A stretch of 64,000 nt of DNA from positions 152,010,140 through 152,074,139 of the forward strand of contig CM043955.1 in NCBI GenBank assembly GCA_014529385.2, read 5' to 3'. The notes below the pieces were generated by a model. It saw only the letters and a list, made by a program, of their open reading frames with translations. It ran no database searches and was not told the DNA's origin. How positions within the stretch are numbered: the first letter of the stretch is position 1; each line of letters starts with the position of its first letter. Positions 32,997-44,282 of the stretch are shown here, in pieces. A program made the position numbers and the translations under genes. Origin of the DNA: Adiantum capillus-veneris (lineage: Eukaryota > Streptophyta > Polypodiopsida > Polypodiales > Pteridaceae).

Positions 32997-34370
32997 TGTA
33001 ACATTTAATGGCCTAAAATCTTATGTGTAGCGGAAATTAGCATGAACATAGTGAGCATTTCATTAGAGTTGATTCCTTATGAGAATTACAAGAGTGCTTG
33101 GGTGGAGAGAGCAACAAAAAGCATAACACTTAATCAAACACAACTTGAATTATCCCCGTTCTCAGACCCAAGACCTCACACACCTTCGAAGATGGTGAGA
33201 GCTAGCAGGGTATGAGAGTAGATTGAGAGGAAAAAGAAGTATCTTATGAGAAAGAAGTACATCTCCTCACATAATCACTCATATTAGCATAGCTTAGCTT
33301 AGTAATTAGCTTGGTAGAGAAGATGAGCATGCATTGAAGCTTGGCTCTTGGTTGGATTTGCATCCACATGCCAAGAGAGTGTTGATGTAGGCTTCTATCT
33401 CACAAGCTTGGAGTAGGTGATGAGCTCTCCATTAAAGCTTGGGAGGAGATAGAGTATTTTCCCTTCACACATGGTCAAGTGTGAGAGTGTGTGTGTCAAT
33501 GCCAAGCAAAAATCAGCCCCCTCTCTCTCTTGGGCGAGCCCTAGCTGCTAAGTTAGTCTGGCTTTTGCCTCATTGGACCTCCCCAGGTCAAGCCAATAGG
33601 GATTAAGCAGCATAAGTGATAGCCTTCTGACATGTGTCCCCCTTTCCCCTTTTGTGAGAGCTTTAGATAATTAAATAATTAAACTAAACTCTCATTGGAC
33701 CCCTTTGCCTCCTGGCCAATAGGAATCAGGCAAGCCATGGGGCTCCTGAATGCTCATTGGACCCCTTGGGAGACTGCCCAATAGTCTTCTAGGACACTTA
33801 ATTCTTATTGGTTTCTTTTATTAAATGTTTTTAAATTAATTAAACTAGATTTACTCTAGCCTAATTCTCATTGGTCCACTTCAAGGGTCTTCCAATAGGA
33901 ATTGGGCATACCTTGTGGGCATCTGGCCTAGGGAGCTGACATGTGTCCCTCATTCCCTTTGTGTAAAGGGAGCCTGTGTGTGTGTGTGTGGCTTTCTCTC
34001 TCATCCCCTAGCTTTGGGGCTCGCCCCCTCCCATGTAGGGATGTAGAAAGACTTTTTGGGCACACACTAAGCATCCAATTTTCCCTAAGGTTGACCTTTG
34101 GACACAACCTTTGAATTTTGGAACCTTAGCATTTTGGAAGTCTTAATGGGCTGAACCTTAGGGTCTTTTTAGCCCGTTGTTTCACATGGCTCTTTTGCAG
34201 ATGGCCCCCCCTTTGGATCCCTATTTTTCCCTCCTTTGGATCCCTACTGTGGCCGGTCTGCTAACTTAACCAATATTCTAGCTTTTTCTCCCTTGGCACT
34301 TCCCCACATTAAATGATCAGTTTAATATGAGAAAATCATTTAGGAGAATTAGATATTGATTATTATGACA
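32997..34370 (-). repeat. E3 3' LTR (element orientation)
   Basis: 1374 bp. In element sense it starts TGTCATAATAATC and ends AATGTTACA. The first 80 bp resemble the E1 LTR start but the rest differs, so E1 and E3 are different subfamilies. Confidence 0.93.
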
Positions 34371-34385
34371 TTACCTCTCTCTTGA
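34371..34385 (-). other. E3 polypurine tract
   Basis: In element sense TCAAGAGAGAGGTAA directly before the 3' LTR. Confidence 0.85.
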
Positions 34386-34727
34386 AATCATAGTCGTCCT
34401 CGACTATGATGTAGAGAAGATAAAGCATATGCATGAGTCCTTTTCTTAGCGGGTAGAGGATCCCTATGTTACCCTACGACATCATTCCATAATGGATGAC
34501 TAGTCCATTTGGCGCTTGAGAGCCTGAGGCTGCCGCAAGCATGTCTGCACATTAGTCCTATCAATCTTCCATAGTAGAGTGACAAGCTCTACTTGGTGTT
34601 CGGGAGACGTCGTCTCCGCAAACTTGATCTAAGCATGCTTACTACTTCATTTTTGTGCACAAATAAAGAAAAAGAGAGTCTTATAAGACAAAAATTTTTG
34701 TTGATTTTTAACATTTTGTACATTTGC

Positions 34728-37700
34728 TTACTCTTGGGAAGCATTGTAAGCATTGACAAGGTTTAGGTTATCCTTTAATTGTATGCCTTGCATCCATCTA
34801 GCATCTTCAAAAGGATAATTCTTAAACTTAATAAGATATCGTCGGATAGTCTTACCGCCTCTTAATACCTTGTCTTCATGTCGGAGAATGGACTCGGGCT
34901 GCAGCACCTCCTCGTGGTCCTCGATCTCCGGTGGGTCTTCAATAGTTGGTTCTTGAGGTGGCTCTCCTTTGTAAGGCTTTAAGAGGCTCACATGAAAAGC
35001 ATTGTGTATGAGCCAATGATTGGGCAACTTAAGTTGATAGGCCATCTCATTGATTGGCCTAAGAATCTGGAAGGGACCATAGTACCTTTTTGCTAGTTTA
35101 GCATAGTACTTTTGGTGGCCCGTAGGATTCTTGCCCGTCGTGTGCCTTAATCGAGCCTTGGGAAACTTTAACAAGACCCAATCGTTTTCTTTAAAGGCTT
35201 GGGCTCTTCTGTGCTTGTCAGCAGCAGCCTTTTGCCTTTGCTGTGAGATAGAGATAGCATCCTTAATCTTTTGGAAAGATTCTTGTAGGTCTCGGCTATA
35301 CTCATCTGCAGCGAAGATCTTCCCATGTACCTTAAGTAGCAAGGGACTTTTTGATCTTCCCTCAATTACCTCGAAAGGTGCTTTTCCTGTAGAAGTATGT
35401 ACAGTGTTATTGTAAGCATACTCTACTAAGGGTAAGTACTTCTCCCATTGGGATCTTTGATCTACTTCCGTTACATAGGCTTTTAGTAGATCGAGAATAG
35501 TTAGGTTAGCTATTTCACTTTGGCCATCAGTTTGTGGATGATAGGCCGAAGAGAAGTTTAGCCTTGTTCCTAAATTCTCAAAGAGACCCTTCCAGAAATT
35601 ACTGGTCATTCTAGGATCTCTATCCGACACTATGGACATTGGCAAGCCATGGTACTTGAAAATTTGCGAAATGAAGAGGGTTGCCATTTGATGGGCTTTG
35701 ATAGTCTTTTTGACAGGTATAAAATGAGCTTGTTTACTGAACCTGTCTACTATCGTCCATATTCCCGTATTCCCATGGATAGACTTAGGCAATCCAAAGA
35801 TAAAATCCATGGATATGCTCTCCCATGGTGAATTAGGGATTGGCAAGGGTTGAAGCAATCCAAGTTGCTTCCCTCTATCAAATTTTGTCTTTTGACATAC
35901 CACACATTTGGAAACATACTCATGTATGTTCACTTTCATGGTAGGCCAATAGAAATATGTTTCAATTCCCTTTAGGGTAGACTGAATCCCTCTATGCCCC
36001 GCATATGGGGGAGCATGAGATTCATACATTACTTTCTCACGTAGTGAGTTAGTAACGCATAGTCTATTGCCATAGAGAAGATAGCCATCTTGTAAAGTAA
36101 ATGGTTCTTCTTTCTTCCCTAAGGCAAGGGCTGAAATCACATCTCTAAAATCGGGATCAATAGCATACTCATCTATCATTAAAGATAGATCATTGTGAGT
36201 TGCTATGGAAACCGCATTCACTCTCGGTCGTCTTGAGAGTGCATCGGCTACTTGATTATGCTTGCCAGCAATGTGAGCAATATGAAAATGAAATTGCGAA
36301 AGGAAATTTGCCCACCTCATTTGTTTGTTGGAGAGCTTGGTCTGCGTCATGAAGTACTTAAGACTTTGGTGATCCGTTCGCAGAATGAAAGGAGTCCCCA
36401 GTAAATAGTGCTTCCATGAGTCTAAGGCATGTAGAACTGCAAGGAGTTCTTTTTCGTATATGCCTAGAGCTTGCTCAACAGGGTCGAGCCTTCGACTCTC
36501 ATAGCCTATGGCGTGCCCTTCTTGGAGCAAAACAGCCCCAAGGCAATCACCACAAGCATCACATTGGACCTCAAATGGTTTTGAGAGATCCGGTAGTGTA
36601 AGCACAGGTTGAGAGATAAGCTTTTCTTTAAGCTTTTCGAAAGCATTGTTCTCCTTAGCAGACCACGTATACCTAACATTTTTCTTTGTTAGGTCATGTA
36701 ATGGTCCCGCAATTTGTGAGAACTTTTCTATGAAGCGTCTATAGTATGCACACATACCTATAAAGCTTCTTAGTTCATGAAGATTCCTTGGTTTAGGCCA
36801 TCCTTTTATTACCTCTAACTTGGATGGATCCATTTGGATTCCATCTTGAGAGATAATGTGACCTAAATATTGAATCTCTTGCAAGAAAAATTCACTTTTC
36901 TTTCGATTAACATAAAGTTTATTCTCTCTTAAAACTTGAAATATTACCTGGAGGTGTTGCTTATGTTCCTCTAATGAATTAGAGTAGATGATAATATCAT
37001 CAAAGAACACTCCAGTGAAGGTTCGATGAGGTCTGAACAGCTTCTCCATCAAGCGGTTAAATGTGGCTGGTGCATTAGTCAAGCCAAAAGGCATGACAAT
37101 GTATTCGTAAAGACCAAATGTAGTACGAAATGCGGTCTTTACAATGTCTTGATCAACTATCCTTATTTGATGATAGCCACTTTTTAGGTCAATCCTACTG
37201 AAGTAGGTCGATCCTTGTAGCTTATCAAATAGGTCTTCTACCCGTGGAACGGGAAACCTATTCTTGATAGTGATCCTATTTAGTGCTCTATAGTCGACAC
37301 ACATACGATATGTGCCGTCTTTCTTTTGCACTAATAGCATAGGTGAGCAAAATGGAGATGAGCTAGGCCTAACCATGCCCTTCTCAATTAACTCATGCAC
37401 TTGCCGCATAATCTCCTCTTGTTGAGCTTGAGAAACTCTATAAGGAGGTTTGTTAGGCGGTGAACTTCCTGGAAGAAGTTCAATTGCATGGTCGTCATTA
37501 CCTCGTTTAGGAGGTAGCTCAGAAGGGATGTCGTCAATAAAGACATCTTGAAACCCCTTGAGAAAATTGGATAACTCTAATTCCTTTTGGTTGCTTTTAT
37601 TTTCTTTTGCTAAAGCATTAGGTTCATTTTGAGAATCTTTAACAAAAATCATGTACACGGAAATAGAGCTCTTTATTGACTTGTTGAAAGCTGGTGTATG

Positions 37701-39677
37701 TACAATGGGGATGGTGTTACCCATCTCCCTAGCATCTATATACATGTCCTTTTCCCTGAACTTAAAGGAGATTCTCCTTTCAGGAAATTTAACATGGGCA
37801 GCCAGACGGTCAAACCATGGTGCCCCTAGGATTACATCCTCATGCTTGAGAGGAGAGATAAAGAAATCCTCTTTGTCCACATAGCCTTGGACATGAAGCC
37901 TCAATTTCCCGATTAAGGGAGTGACTGAAGCTTCTTGCCCCTTGAAGGCACTGTCTGCGGGTAGGATATCTCCCATCTCGTAGGATTGTATGCCTAGCTT
38001 GGTGGCTAACTCCATAGATATGAAATTGTGAGTAGAACCAGGGTCAAAGAGAATAAAAGCATCATGTTCTCTTACCTTTCCCCAAGCATGGCATAGAGGA
38101 GATCCTTTGTGGTGAGTTTGGTGAATCTCCTCCTCTTGGATTTCAACCAAAGAAGCTCTAGGAGGATCTTGGCGGTTGTTCTTTTGGGGACAAGCGCGGT
38201 ACGCATGCCCTTGTTCGCCGCACTTGAAACACCGGTTATCTTTACGATAACGCTCAAGCTCTTCAGGAGAGAGTTTATTCTTTCCTTTGTAAACTCCCTT
38301 CTCTTTAGCTTTGTTGGAATTGCCCTTAGGAGACTTTTGGACATTGTCCTTCCCCTTAGGCTCATTGGAACCTTTGTTTTCCGGGGGCTTATTATTTCTT
38401 TTACCCCCCGTTTGGAAATTGATTCGCGAGGCCACCATAGTATGGTGTATTACCGCCGATATGGTACGTGGCCTTTGGGAGTTGACATACTCCGCCATTT
38501 CTTCGGTTAAGCCCGCACAAAATTGTTGCTTTTGCTCTCCAAAATCCAACTTTTTGAAGACAGTGGCTTTGAGTTGTAGGTCCCAAAACTTGTCTACATA
38601 TTTGTGGATGGATTCATTGGGAGAGAGCTTTAAGCTTCGCCATTCGGTGAGTACTTTGTCTTTGGCATCGGTGGCCAAAAACTGCTTCATAATGGAAGCT
38701 CTTAAAGCCTTCCATGTTCGTGGAGCTTCACCGTTGGCTCGTAGGCTAGACCACCACTGTCTGGCGGACTTTTGAAAGTGCATAGCTACATGGCGTAGCT
38801 TAGAGGACTCCGTGAAGCCCTCATCTCCAAACGCCGCATCGAATTGCTGGATAAAGGCCAAAACTTTGTCTGTAGCACCGAAGGTGCCATCATAGGTAAG
38901 GAAAGAGATGCTCTTCCCTCCCTCTTTGAATTTCTTCAGCTTGGACGACCTCTTCCATGCGGCATAGGATTTCCTATGGCCTCTTCTTTTTGATGGTTCA
39001 AAAGTTCCACCATCACTTTCTTCAGAAGATGAAGAATTTGAAGAAGGTGGAGAAGAGGGTGACCTCTTTCTCGCCTTTTTCTTGTCTTGATCTTTGTCGT
39101 CTTCACCATAGCTTTCATAAGAGGAAGAGGATAAAGAAGATGGAGAAGAGGGTGTCCTCTTTCTCGCCTTTTTCTTCTCTTGCTTTTTATCATCCCTCTT
39201 TGAATTATGGCGTGGAGAAGAGTGTGATGGTCTTCTCCGCTTTGGTGGTGATGGAGAGCGTTTAGCCCGCCGTCTTCGTGGAGCCATCTCCGCCGAGGTG
39301 GCGGGAGACTCGCTTCTTTCTCGTTCCTTCGGTGGAGGCTCTTGAGTTCTCCTTTGGGAAGGAGATGCATCATCAAGAAGTAAGTTCTTGAGCCCTTCAT
39401 ATGGATTCTCTTCTTCTTCCCGAATCGGAGAGAGACCTCTTTTGGTAGTCTCACAAGGAGGCTTCCTAGGTGTTCTCTCGTCATGGTGATGAGCTTGGAG
39501 AATCCCGTGAGCACGGAGCTGCCGTTGCACTTCACTTTGGAGAGATGGATTGCCCATGGCTTGTTGAAGCCTAGAAACAAGATAATTAACAAGCATTGAA
39601 GCATCATTAGTAGCTTGCTCATGAGCAAAATCAAAGTTATCAACATTAATTTCACTCTCTTTAATATTGTCAGCCAT
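34728..39677 (-). CDS. E3 gag-pol polyprotein, complete
   Basis: 1649 residues without a stop. Gag: N-terminal helical part (1-60), Arg/Ser/Lys-rich stretch (about 130-245), capsid-like region (260-425), zinc knuckle C483, C486, H491, C496. Protease with D545 in FDPGST and ILGAPWF (616-622). RT with RIDLKSGYHQI (828-838), [12 protein letters not shown] (862-873) and catalytic FDD (892-894). RNase H D1040, E1077, D1102. Integrase H1221, H1228, C1258, C1261, then D1291, D1352, E1388 (DD35E). GPF region near 1534, chromodomain about 1590-1635 (RRYLIKFKNYPFEDARWM). The ATG at 39677 is the first in frame after the primer site and matches the E1 gag start. All key residues are intact; the single frame means gag and pol are made as one protein. 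Confidence 0.95.
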   Translation of the reverse strand: MADNIKESEINVDNFDFAHEQATNDASMLVNYLVSRLQQAMGNPSLQSEVQRQLRAHGILQAHHHDERTPRKPPCETTKRGLSPIREEEENPYEGLKNLLLDDASPSQRRTQEPPPKERERSESPATSAEMAPRRRRAKRSPSPPKRRRPSHSSPRHNSKRDDKKQEKKKARKRTPSSPSSLSSSSYESYGEDDKDQDKKKARKRSPSSPPSSNSSSSEESDGGTFEPSKRRGHRKSYAAWKRSSKLKKFKEGGKSISFLTYDGTFGATDKVLAFIQQFDAAFGDEGFTESSKLRHVAMHFQKSARQWWSSLRANGEAPRTWKALRASIMKQFLATDAKDKVLTEWRSLKLSPNESIHKYVDKFWDLQLKATVFKKLDFGEQKQQFCAGLTEEMAEYVNSQRPRTISAVIHHTMVASRINFQTGGKRNNKPPENKGSNEPKGKDNVQKSPKGNSNKAKEKGVYKGKNKLSPEELERYRKDNRCFKCGEQGHAYRACPQKNNRQDPPRASLVEIQEEEIHQTHHKGSPLCHAWGKVREHDAFILFDPGSTHNFISMELATKLGIQSYEMGDILPADSAFKGQEASVTPLIGKLRLHVQGYVDKEDFFISPLKHEDVILGAPWFDRLAAHVKFPERRISFKFREKDMYIDAREMGNTIPIVHTPAFNKSIKSSISVYMIFVKDSQNEPNALAKENKSNQKELELSNFLKGFQDVFIDDIPSELPPKRGNDDHAIELLPGSSPPNKPPYRVSQAQQEEIMRQVHELIEKGMVRPSSSPFCSPMLLVQKKDGTYRMCVDYRALNRITIKNRFPVPRVEDLFDKLQGSTYFSRIDLKSGYHQIRIVDQDIVKTAFRTTFGLYEYIVMPFGLTNAPATFNRLMEKLFRPHRTFTGVFFDDIIIYSNSLEEHKQHLQVIFQVLRENKLYVNRKKSEFFLQEIQYLGHIISQDGIQMDPSKLEVIKGWPKPRNLHELRSFIGMCAYYRRFIEKFSQIAGPLHDLTKKNVRYTWSAKENNAFEKLKEKLISQPVLTLPDLSKPFEVQCDACGDCLGAVLLQEGHAIGYESRRLDPVEQALGIYEKELLAVLHALDSWKHYLLGTPFILRTDHQSLKYFMTQTKLSNKQMRWANFLSQFHFHIAHIAGKHNQVADALSRRPRVNAVSIATHNDLSLMIDEYAIDPDFRDVISALALGKKEEPFTLQDGYLLYGNRLCVTNSLREKVMYESHAPPYAGHRGIQSTLKGIETYFYWPTMKVNIHEYVSKCVVCQKTKFDRGKQLGLLQPLPIPNSPWESISMDFIFGLPKSIHGNTGIWTIVDRFSKQAHFIPVKKTIKAHQMATLFISQIFKYHGLPMSIVSDRDPRMTSNFWKGLFENLGTRLNFSSAYHPQTDGQSEIANLTILDLLKAYVTEVDQRSQWEKYLPLVEYAYNNTVHTSTGKAPFEVIEGRSKSPLLLKVHGKIFAADEYSRDLQESFQKIKDAISISQQRQKAAADKHRRAQAFKENDWVLLKFPKARLRHTTGKNPTGHQKYYAKLAKRYYGPFQILRPINEMAYQLKLPNHWLIHNAFHVSLLKPYKGEPPQEPTIEDPPEIEDHEEVLQPESILRHEDKVLRGGKTIRRYLIKFKNYPFEDARWMQGIQLKDNLNLVNAYNASQE

Positions 39678-40081
39678 TCTAACAACTTTTAGGTGTAAAC
39701 TTTTTAGGTGTACTTTGGCACTTCAAGCCCTAGTTGCTACTCCTCTTTACCCCTTTAGAAAAAGCACTCAAGCTACTGTACCCGCGGCTCGAATACCATT
39801 AATTGCAAGGAATAGAAGAGAGGGTCTTTCGACACCAAAACAGCACCGGCTCCTGTCAAGCTTCTAATAGCTCAATAGTGGTTAAGCCGTAGGCAAGCCC
39901 CGTAGGACTCCACTATTAAGACCATAGCTCTCGACGGTGATGCCCCGTTAACTGCACAAAGGCAGGCGCACTGCAAGGCTGAAAAATCCCTATTCTACTT
40001 ACTCACAGGCAATTAATAATACCAACCATTTGTAGCTAGCTTGAGGACCTCCCTTCTTGAGCAAGAAAAGAGAAACCTTGA

Positions 40082-40093
40082 GCTCTGATACCA
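40082..40093 (-). other. E3 primer binding site, initiator tRNA-Met
   Basis: In element sense TGGTATCAGAGC, one base after the 5' LTR end. The leader to the gag ATG is about 400 bp. Confidence 0.92.
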
Positions 40094-40094
40094 A

Positions 40095-41468
40095 TGTAAC
40101 ATTTAATGGCCTAAAATCTTATGTGTAGCGGAAATTAGCATGAACATAGTGAGCATTTCATTAGAGTTGATTCCTAATGAGAATTACAAGAGTGCTTGGG
40201 TGGAGAGAGCAACAAAAAGCATAACACTTAATCAAACACAACTTGAATTATCCCCGTTCTCAGACCCAAGACCTCACACACCTTCGAAGATGGTGAGAGC
40301 TAGCAGGGTATGAGAGTAGATTGAGAGGAAAAAGAAGTATCTTACAAGAAAGAAGTACATCTCCTCACATAATCACTCATATTAGCATAGCTTAGCTTAG
40401 TAATTAGCTTGGTAGAGAAGATGAGCATGCATTGAAGCTTGGCTCTTGGTTGGATTTGCATCCACATGCCAAGAGAGTGTTGATGTAGGCTTCTATCTCA
40501 CAAGCTTGGAGTAGGTGATGAGCTCTCCATTAAAGCTTGGGAGGAGATAGAGTATTTTCCCTTCACACATGGTCAAGTGTGAGAGTGTGTGTGTCAATGC
40601 CAAGCAAAAATCAGCCCCCTCTCTCTCTTGGGCGAGCCCTAGCTGCTAAGTTAGTCTGGCTTTTGCCTCATTAGACCTCCCCAGGTCAAGCCAATAGGGA
40701 TTAAGCAGCATAAGTGATAGCCTTCTGACATGTGTCCCCCTTTCCCCTTTTGTGAGAGCTTTAGATAATTAAATAATTAAACTAAACTCTCATTGGACCC
40801 CTTTGCCTCCTGGCCAATAGGAATCAAGCAAGCCATGGGGCTCCTGAATGCTCATTGGACCCCTTGTGAGACTGCCCAATAGTCTTCTAGGACACTTAAT
40901 TCTTATTGGTTTCTTTTATTAAATGTTTTTAAATTAATTAAACTAGATTTACTCTAGCCTAATTCTCATTGGTCCACTTCAAGGGTCTTCCAATAGGAAT
41001 TGGGCATACCTTGTGGGCATCTGGCCTAGGGAGCTGACATGTGTCCCTCATTCCCTTTGTGTAAAGGGAGCCTGTGTGTGTGTGTGTGGCTTTCTCTCTC
41101 ATCCCCTAGCTTTGGGGCTCGCCCCCTCCCATGTAGGGATGTAGAAAGACTTTTTGGGCACACACTAAGCATCCAATTTTCCCTAAGGTTGACCTTTGGA
41201 CACAACCTTTGAATTTTGGAACCTTAGCATTTTGGAAGTCTTAATGGGCTGAACCTTAGGGTCTTTTTAGCCCGTTGTTTCACATGGCTCTTTTGCAGAT
41301 GGCCCCCCCTTTGGATCCCTATTTTTCCCTCCTTTGGATCCCTACTGTGGCCGGTCTACTAACTTAACCAATATTCTAGCTTTTTCTCCCTTGGCACTTC
41401 CCCACATTAAATGATCAGTTTAATATGAGAAAATCATTTAGGAGAATTAGATATTGATTATTATGACA
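40095..41468 (-). repeat. E3 5' LTR (element orientation)
   Basis: 1374 bp, the pair of 32997-34370 with about 7 substitutions and no indel. Its outer edge abuts CCTAT and the continuing E1-B gag. Confidence 0.93.
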
Positions 41469-42357
41469 CCTATGATGGCACCTTCGGTGCTACCGACAAA
41501 GTGTTGGCCTTCATCCAGCAATTTGATGCGGCCTTTGGAGATGAAGGCTTCACAGAGTCCTCTAAGCTACGCCATGTAGCTATGCACTTCCAAAAATCAT
41601 CTCGTCAATGGTGGGCTAGCCTTCGTGGAAATGGTGAAGACCCAAAGACATGGAAAACTCTACGAGTTTCCATCTTGAAGCAATTCCTTGCAAGCGATGC
41701 AAAGGACAAAGTGCTTACCGAATGGCGCAGCTTGAAGCTCCTCTCCCATGAGTCTATCCACAAATATGTAGACAAGTTTTGGGATTTACATCTCAAGGCT
41801 ACTGTCTTTCAAAAGAAAGACTTTGCCGAGCAAAGGCAGCAATTCTGTGCGGGATTACCTGAAGAGATGGACGAATACATCAACTCTCAACGGCCTGGTA
41901 CTATTAGCGAAGTAATCCATCACACCATGGTTGCTTCACGCATCAATTTCCATCAAGGGGATAGACGTAATGTCAAGCCCATGGAAAACAAAGACAAAAA
42001 TGATGCAAAGGGGAAAACCAATGTTCAAAATACTTCCCAAGTCGATTCCAACAACAACAATAATCGGTCCAAGGAGAAGGGAGTCTACAAAGGTAAAAAC
42101 AAACTCTCTCCTGAAGAGCTTGAAGCTTTTCTCAAGGACCACAAGTGTTTCAAGTGTGGGGAGCAAGGACATGGCTATCGTTCTTGCCCCAAGAAGAATA
42201 CTCGCAATGAGACTCCTAGGGCTTCAACCATCGAAGCTCCAAAAGAGGATGCTCATTGCAAAGGATCATCACTTTCCTATGCTTGGGGAAAGGTAAGAGA
42301 GCATGATGCCTTCATCTTGTTTGACCCTGGCTCTACTCTTAACTTCATATCAATGGA
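41469..42357 (+). pseudogene. E1-B gag, part after E3 insertion
   Basis: Continues the gag frame from 32996 (TYDGTFGATDKVLAFIQQFDAAFGDEG...). Open through the capsid region and knuckle (CFKCGEQGHGYRSC) to the protease loop FDPGSTLNFIS, then out of frame near 42358 by the same 1-bp loss as in internal A. Confidence 0.85.
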
Positions 42358-44130
42358 GTGGCCACCAAGTTGGGCATTCAAGCTTTTGAGATGGGAGATA
42401 TAGTAGTGGCTGATGCTGCTTTCAAGGGACAACAAGCCTCTATTACGCCCTTGATTGGGAAGTTGAGGCTTCATGTCCAAAGCTATGTCGACAAGGAAGA
42501 CTTCTTCATCTCTCCTCTCCAACATGAGGATGTTATCCTAGGGGCACCATGGTTTGATCGCATGGTTGCCAACATGAAGTTCCCTGAAAGGAGAATCTAC
42601 TTCACCTACAGGGGAAAGAACATGTATATAGATGCTAGTGAGCGTGGTCGCACTATTCCACTTGTAAATCCTCTTGCTTTTGATAAGTCAATGAAGAGCT
42701 CAGTTTCTGCGTACATGATTTTTTGATTTTTGTCAAAGAGTTCTAAAAGATACTAATGTTTCATCAAACGTAAATGGTAGGAATCAAGAAGAGTTAGACT
42801 TGTCTAATTTTCTACAAGGATTCCCAGATGTGTTCATCGATGATATCCCTATGGACTTACCTCCAAAACGAGGGTATGATGACCATCGTATTGAGCTCCT
42901 TCCTGGAAGCTCACCACCTAACAAGGCTCCTTATCGAGTCTCACAAGCTCAACAAGAGGAGATCATGAGGCAAGTACAAGAGCTGGTAGACAAAGGGATG
43001 GTGAGGCCTAGTTCCTCTCCCTTTTGTTCTCCAGTCCTTTTAGTGCAAAAGAAAGATGGTACATACCGTATGTGTGTGGACTATTCAGCACTAAACCATA
43101 TCACTATCAAAAACAAATTTCCCGTACCTCAGGTAGAAGATCTGTTTGATAAGCTACAAGGCTGGACCTACTTCAGTAGGATTGACCTTAAGAGTGGCTA
43201 TCATCAAATAAGGATAGTGGATGAAGATATCTTAAAGACCGCGTTTCGCACAACGTTTGGTCTTTATGAATATCTAGTCATGCCTTTTGGCTTGACTAAT
43301 GCACCAGCTACGTTCAATCGTTTGATGGAGAAAATTTTTAGACCATACCGCAAATTCACTGGAGTGTTCTTTGATGATATCATCATCTACTCCAAGTCTT
43401 TGGAGGAACATAAGCAACATCTCCAAGTGATTTTTCAAGCATTGAGGGAGAACAAGCTTTTTCTCAACCAAAAGAAAAGAGAATTCTTCCTTCAAGAGAT
43501 TCAATACCTAGGTCATATTATCTCTAAAGATGGTATCCAAAGGATCCATCAAAGTTAGAGGTAATAAAAGCATGGCCTAACCCAAGAAATCTACATGAGC
43601 TAAGAAGCTTTGTTGGTATGTGCGCATACTATAGACGCTTCATAGCAAAATTCTCTCAAGTAGCAGGACCACTACACGACTTAACTAAGAAGAATGTTAA
43701 GTTTGTATGGACTGCTAAGGAGCAAAATGCTTTTGAAAAGCTCAAAGAGAAGCTTACTTCCAACCAGTCCTCGTGCTTTCGGATCTCTCAAAGCCATTTG
43801 AGGTCTAATGTGATGCTTGTGGTGATTGCCTTGGAGCACTTTTGCTTCAAGAACGGCATTCCATAGCGTATGAGAGCCGAAGGCTCAATATTGATGAACG
43901 AGTCTTGGGCATTTATGAGAAAGAGCTTTTAGCTGTTCTACATGCCCTAGACACATGGAAGCACTACCTATTGGGGACTCCATTTATCCTACGAACCGAC
44001 CCCACCAAAGTCTCAAGTATTTCATGACGCAAACCAAGATTTCCAACAAACAAATGAGGTGGGCAAATTTTCTTTCGCAATTTAATTTCCATATTGCTCA
44101 CATAGCTGGTAAGCACAATCAAGTGGCGGA
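42358..44130 (+). pseudogene. E1-B protease end, RT and RNase H, 3' end deleted
   Basis: Several frames: 42358-42726 (protease end), 42800-43558 (RT with FFDDIIIYS), 43618-44158 (RT connection and RNase H). Private frameshifts lie near 42722, 43541 and 43761; the shared extra-base lesion lies near 43996-44004. The sequence ends in RNase H at GCGGATGC. Integrase and the rest are missing through a deletion that joined it to the tail of LTR3. Confidence 0.85.
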
Positions 44131-44282
44131 TGCAAAAGTATTGTTCATGCCAAGTTAACTAATTGCTATGATTATGTTGCTATCTTCAATTATGTTCACC
44201 CGCTATGCTCACAAAGTCATTTCTCAAAAGTACTCTCATTAATTTCCGCTACTCTCAAATTAAATAGGCCAATTCCATTACA
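44131..44282 (+). repeat. E1 LTR3, last 152 bp only
   Basis: Matches the last part of LTR2 (from TGCAAAAGTATTG to CCATTACA). The junction with pol shares the 3-bp microhomology TGC. The next bases TGTGT correspond to the left flank TGTCT at 3549-3553. Confidence 0.85.

Larger units (their letters stand above)
32997..41468 (-). mobile_element. E3: intact young Ty3/gypsy chromovirus (8.47 kb)
   Basis: Two LTRs of exactly 1374 bp (32997-34370 and 40095-41468) differ at about 7 positions by eye. Perfect target duplications CCTAT lie at 32992-32996 and 41469-41473. Primer site 40082-40093, polypurine tract 34371-34385, and one uninterrupted 1649-codon gag-pol frame. It sits antisense inside the gag of a related element. 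Everything needed in cis for transposition appears present, so it could be recently or currently active. Confidence 0.93.
3554..44282 (+). mobile_element. E1: chromovirus tandem chain LTR-A-LTR-B-LTR
   Basis: The order is LTR1 (3554-5085 plus 24753-24827, split by E2), internal A (24828-30342), LTR2 (30343-31977), internal B (31978-32996 plus 41469-44130, split by E3), and a truncated LTR3 (44131-44282). Flanks are TGTCT on the left and TGTGT on the right, a target duplication with one mismatch. A and B share inactivating lesions: the same TAA in gag, a 1-bp loss before protease, and extra bases in RNase H. This suggests one decayed element amplified by unequal or LTR-LTR recombination rather than two insertions. 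Confidence 0.8.

Noticed and set aside
37990-38055. DPG instead of DSG/DTG in the E3 protease loop as a novelty
   Set aside because: DPGST-type loops are common in plant chromoviruses and are shared by E1 here.
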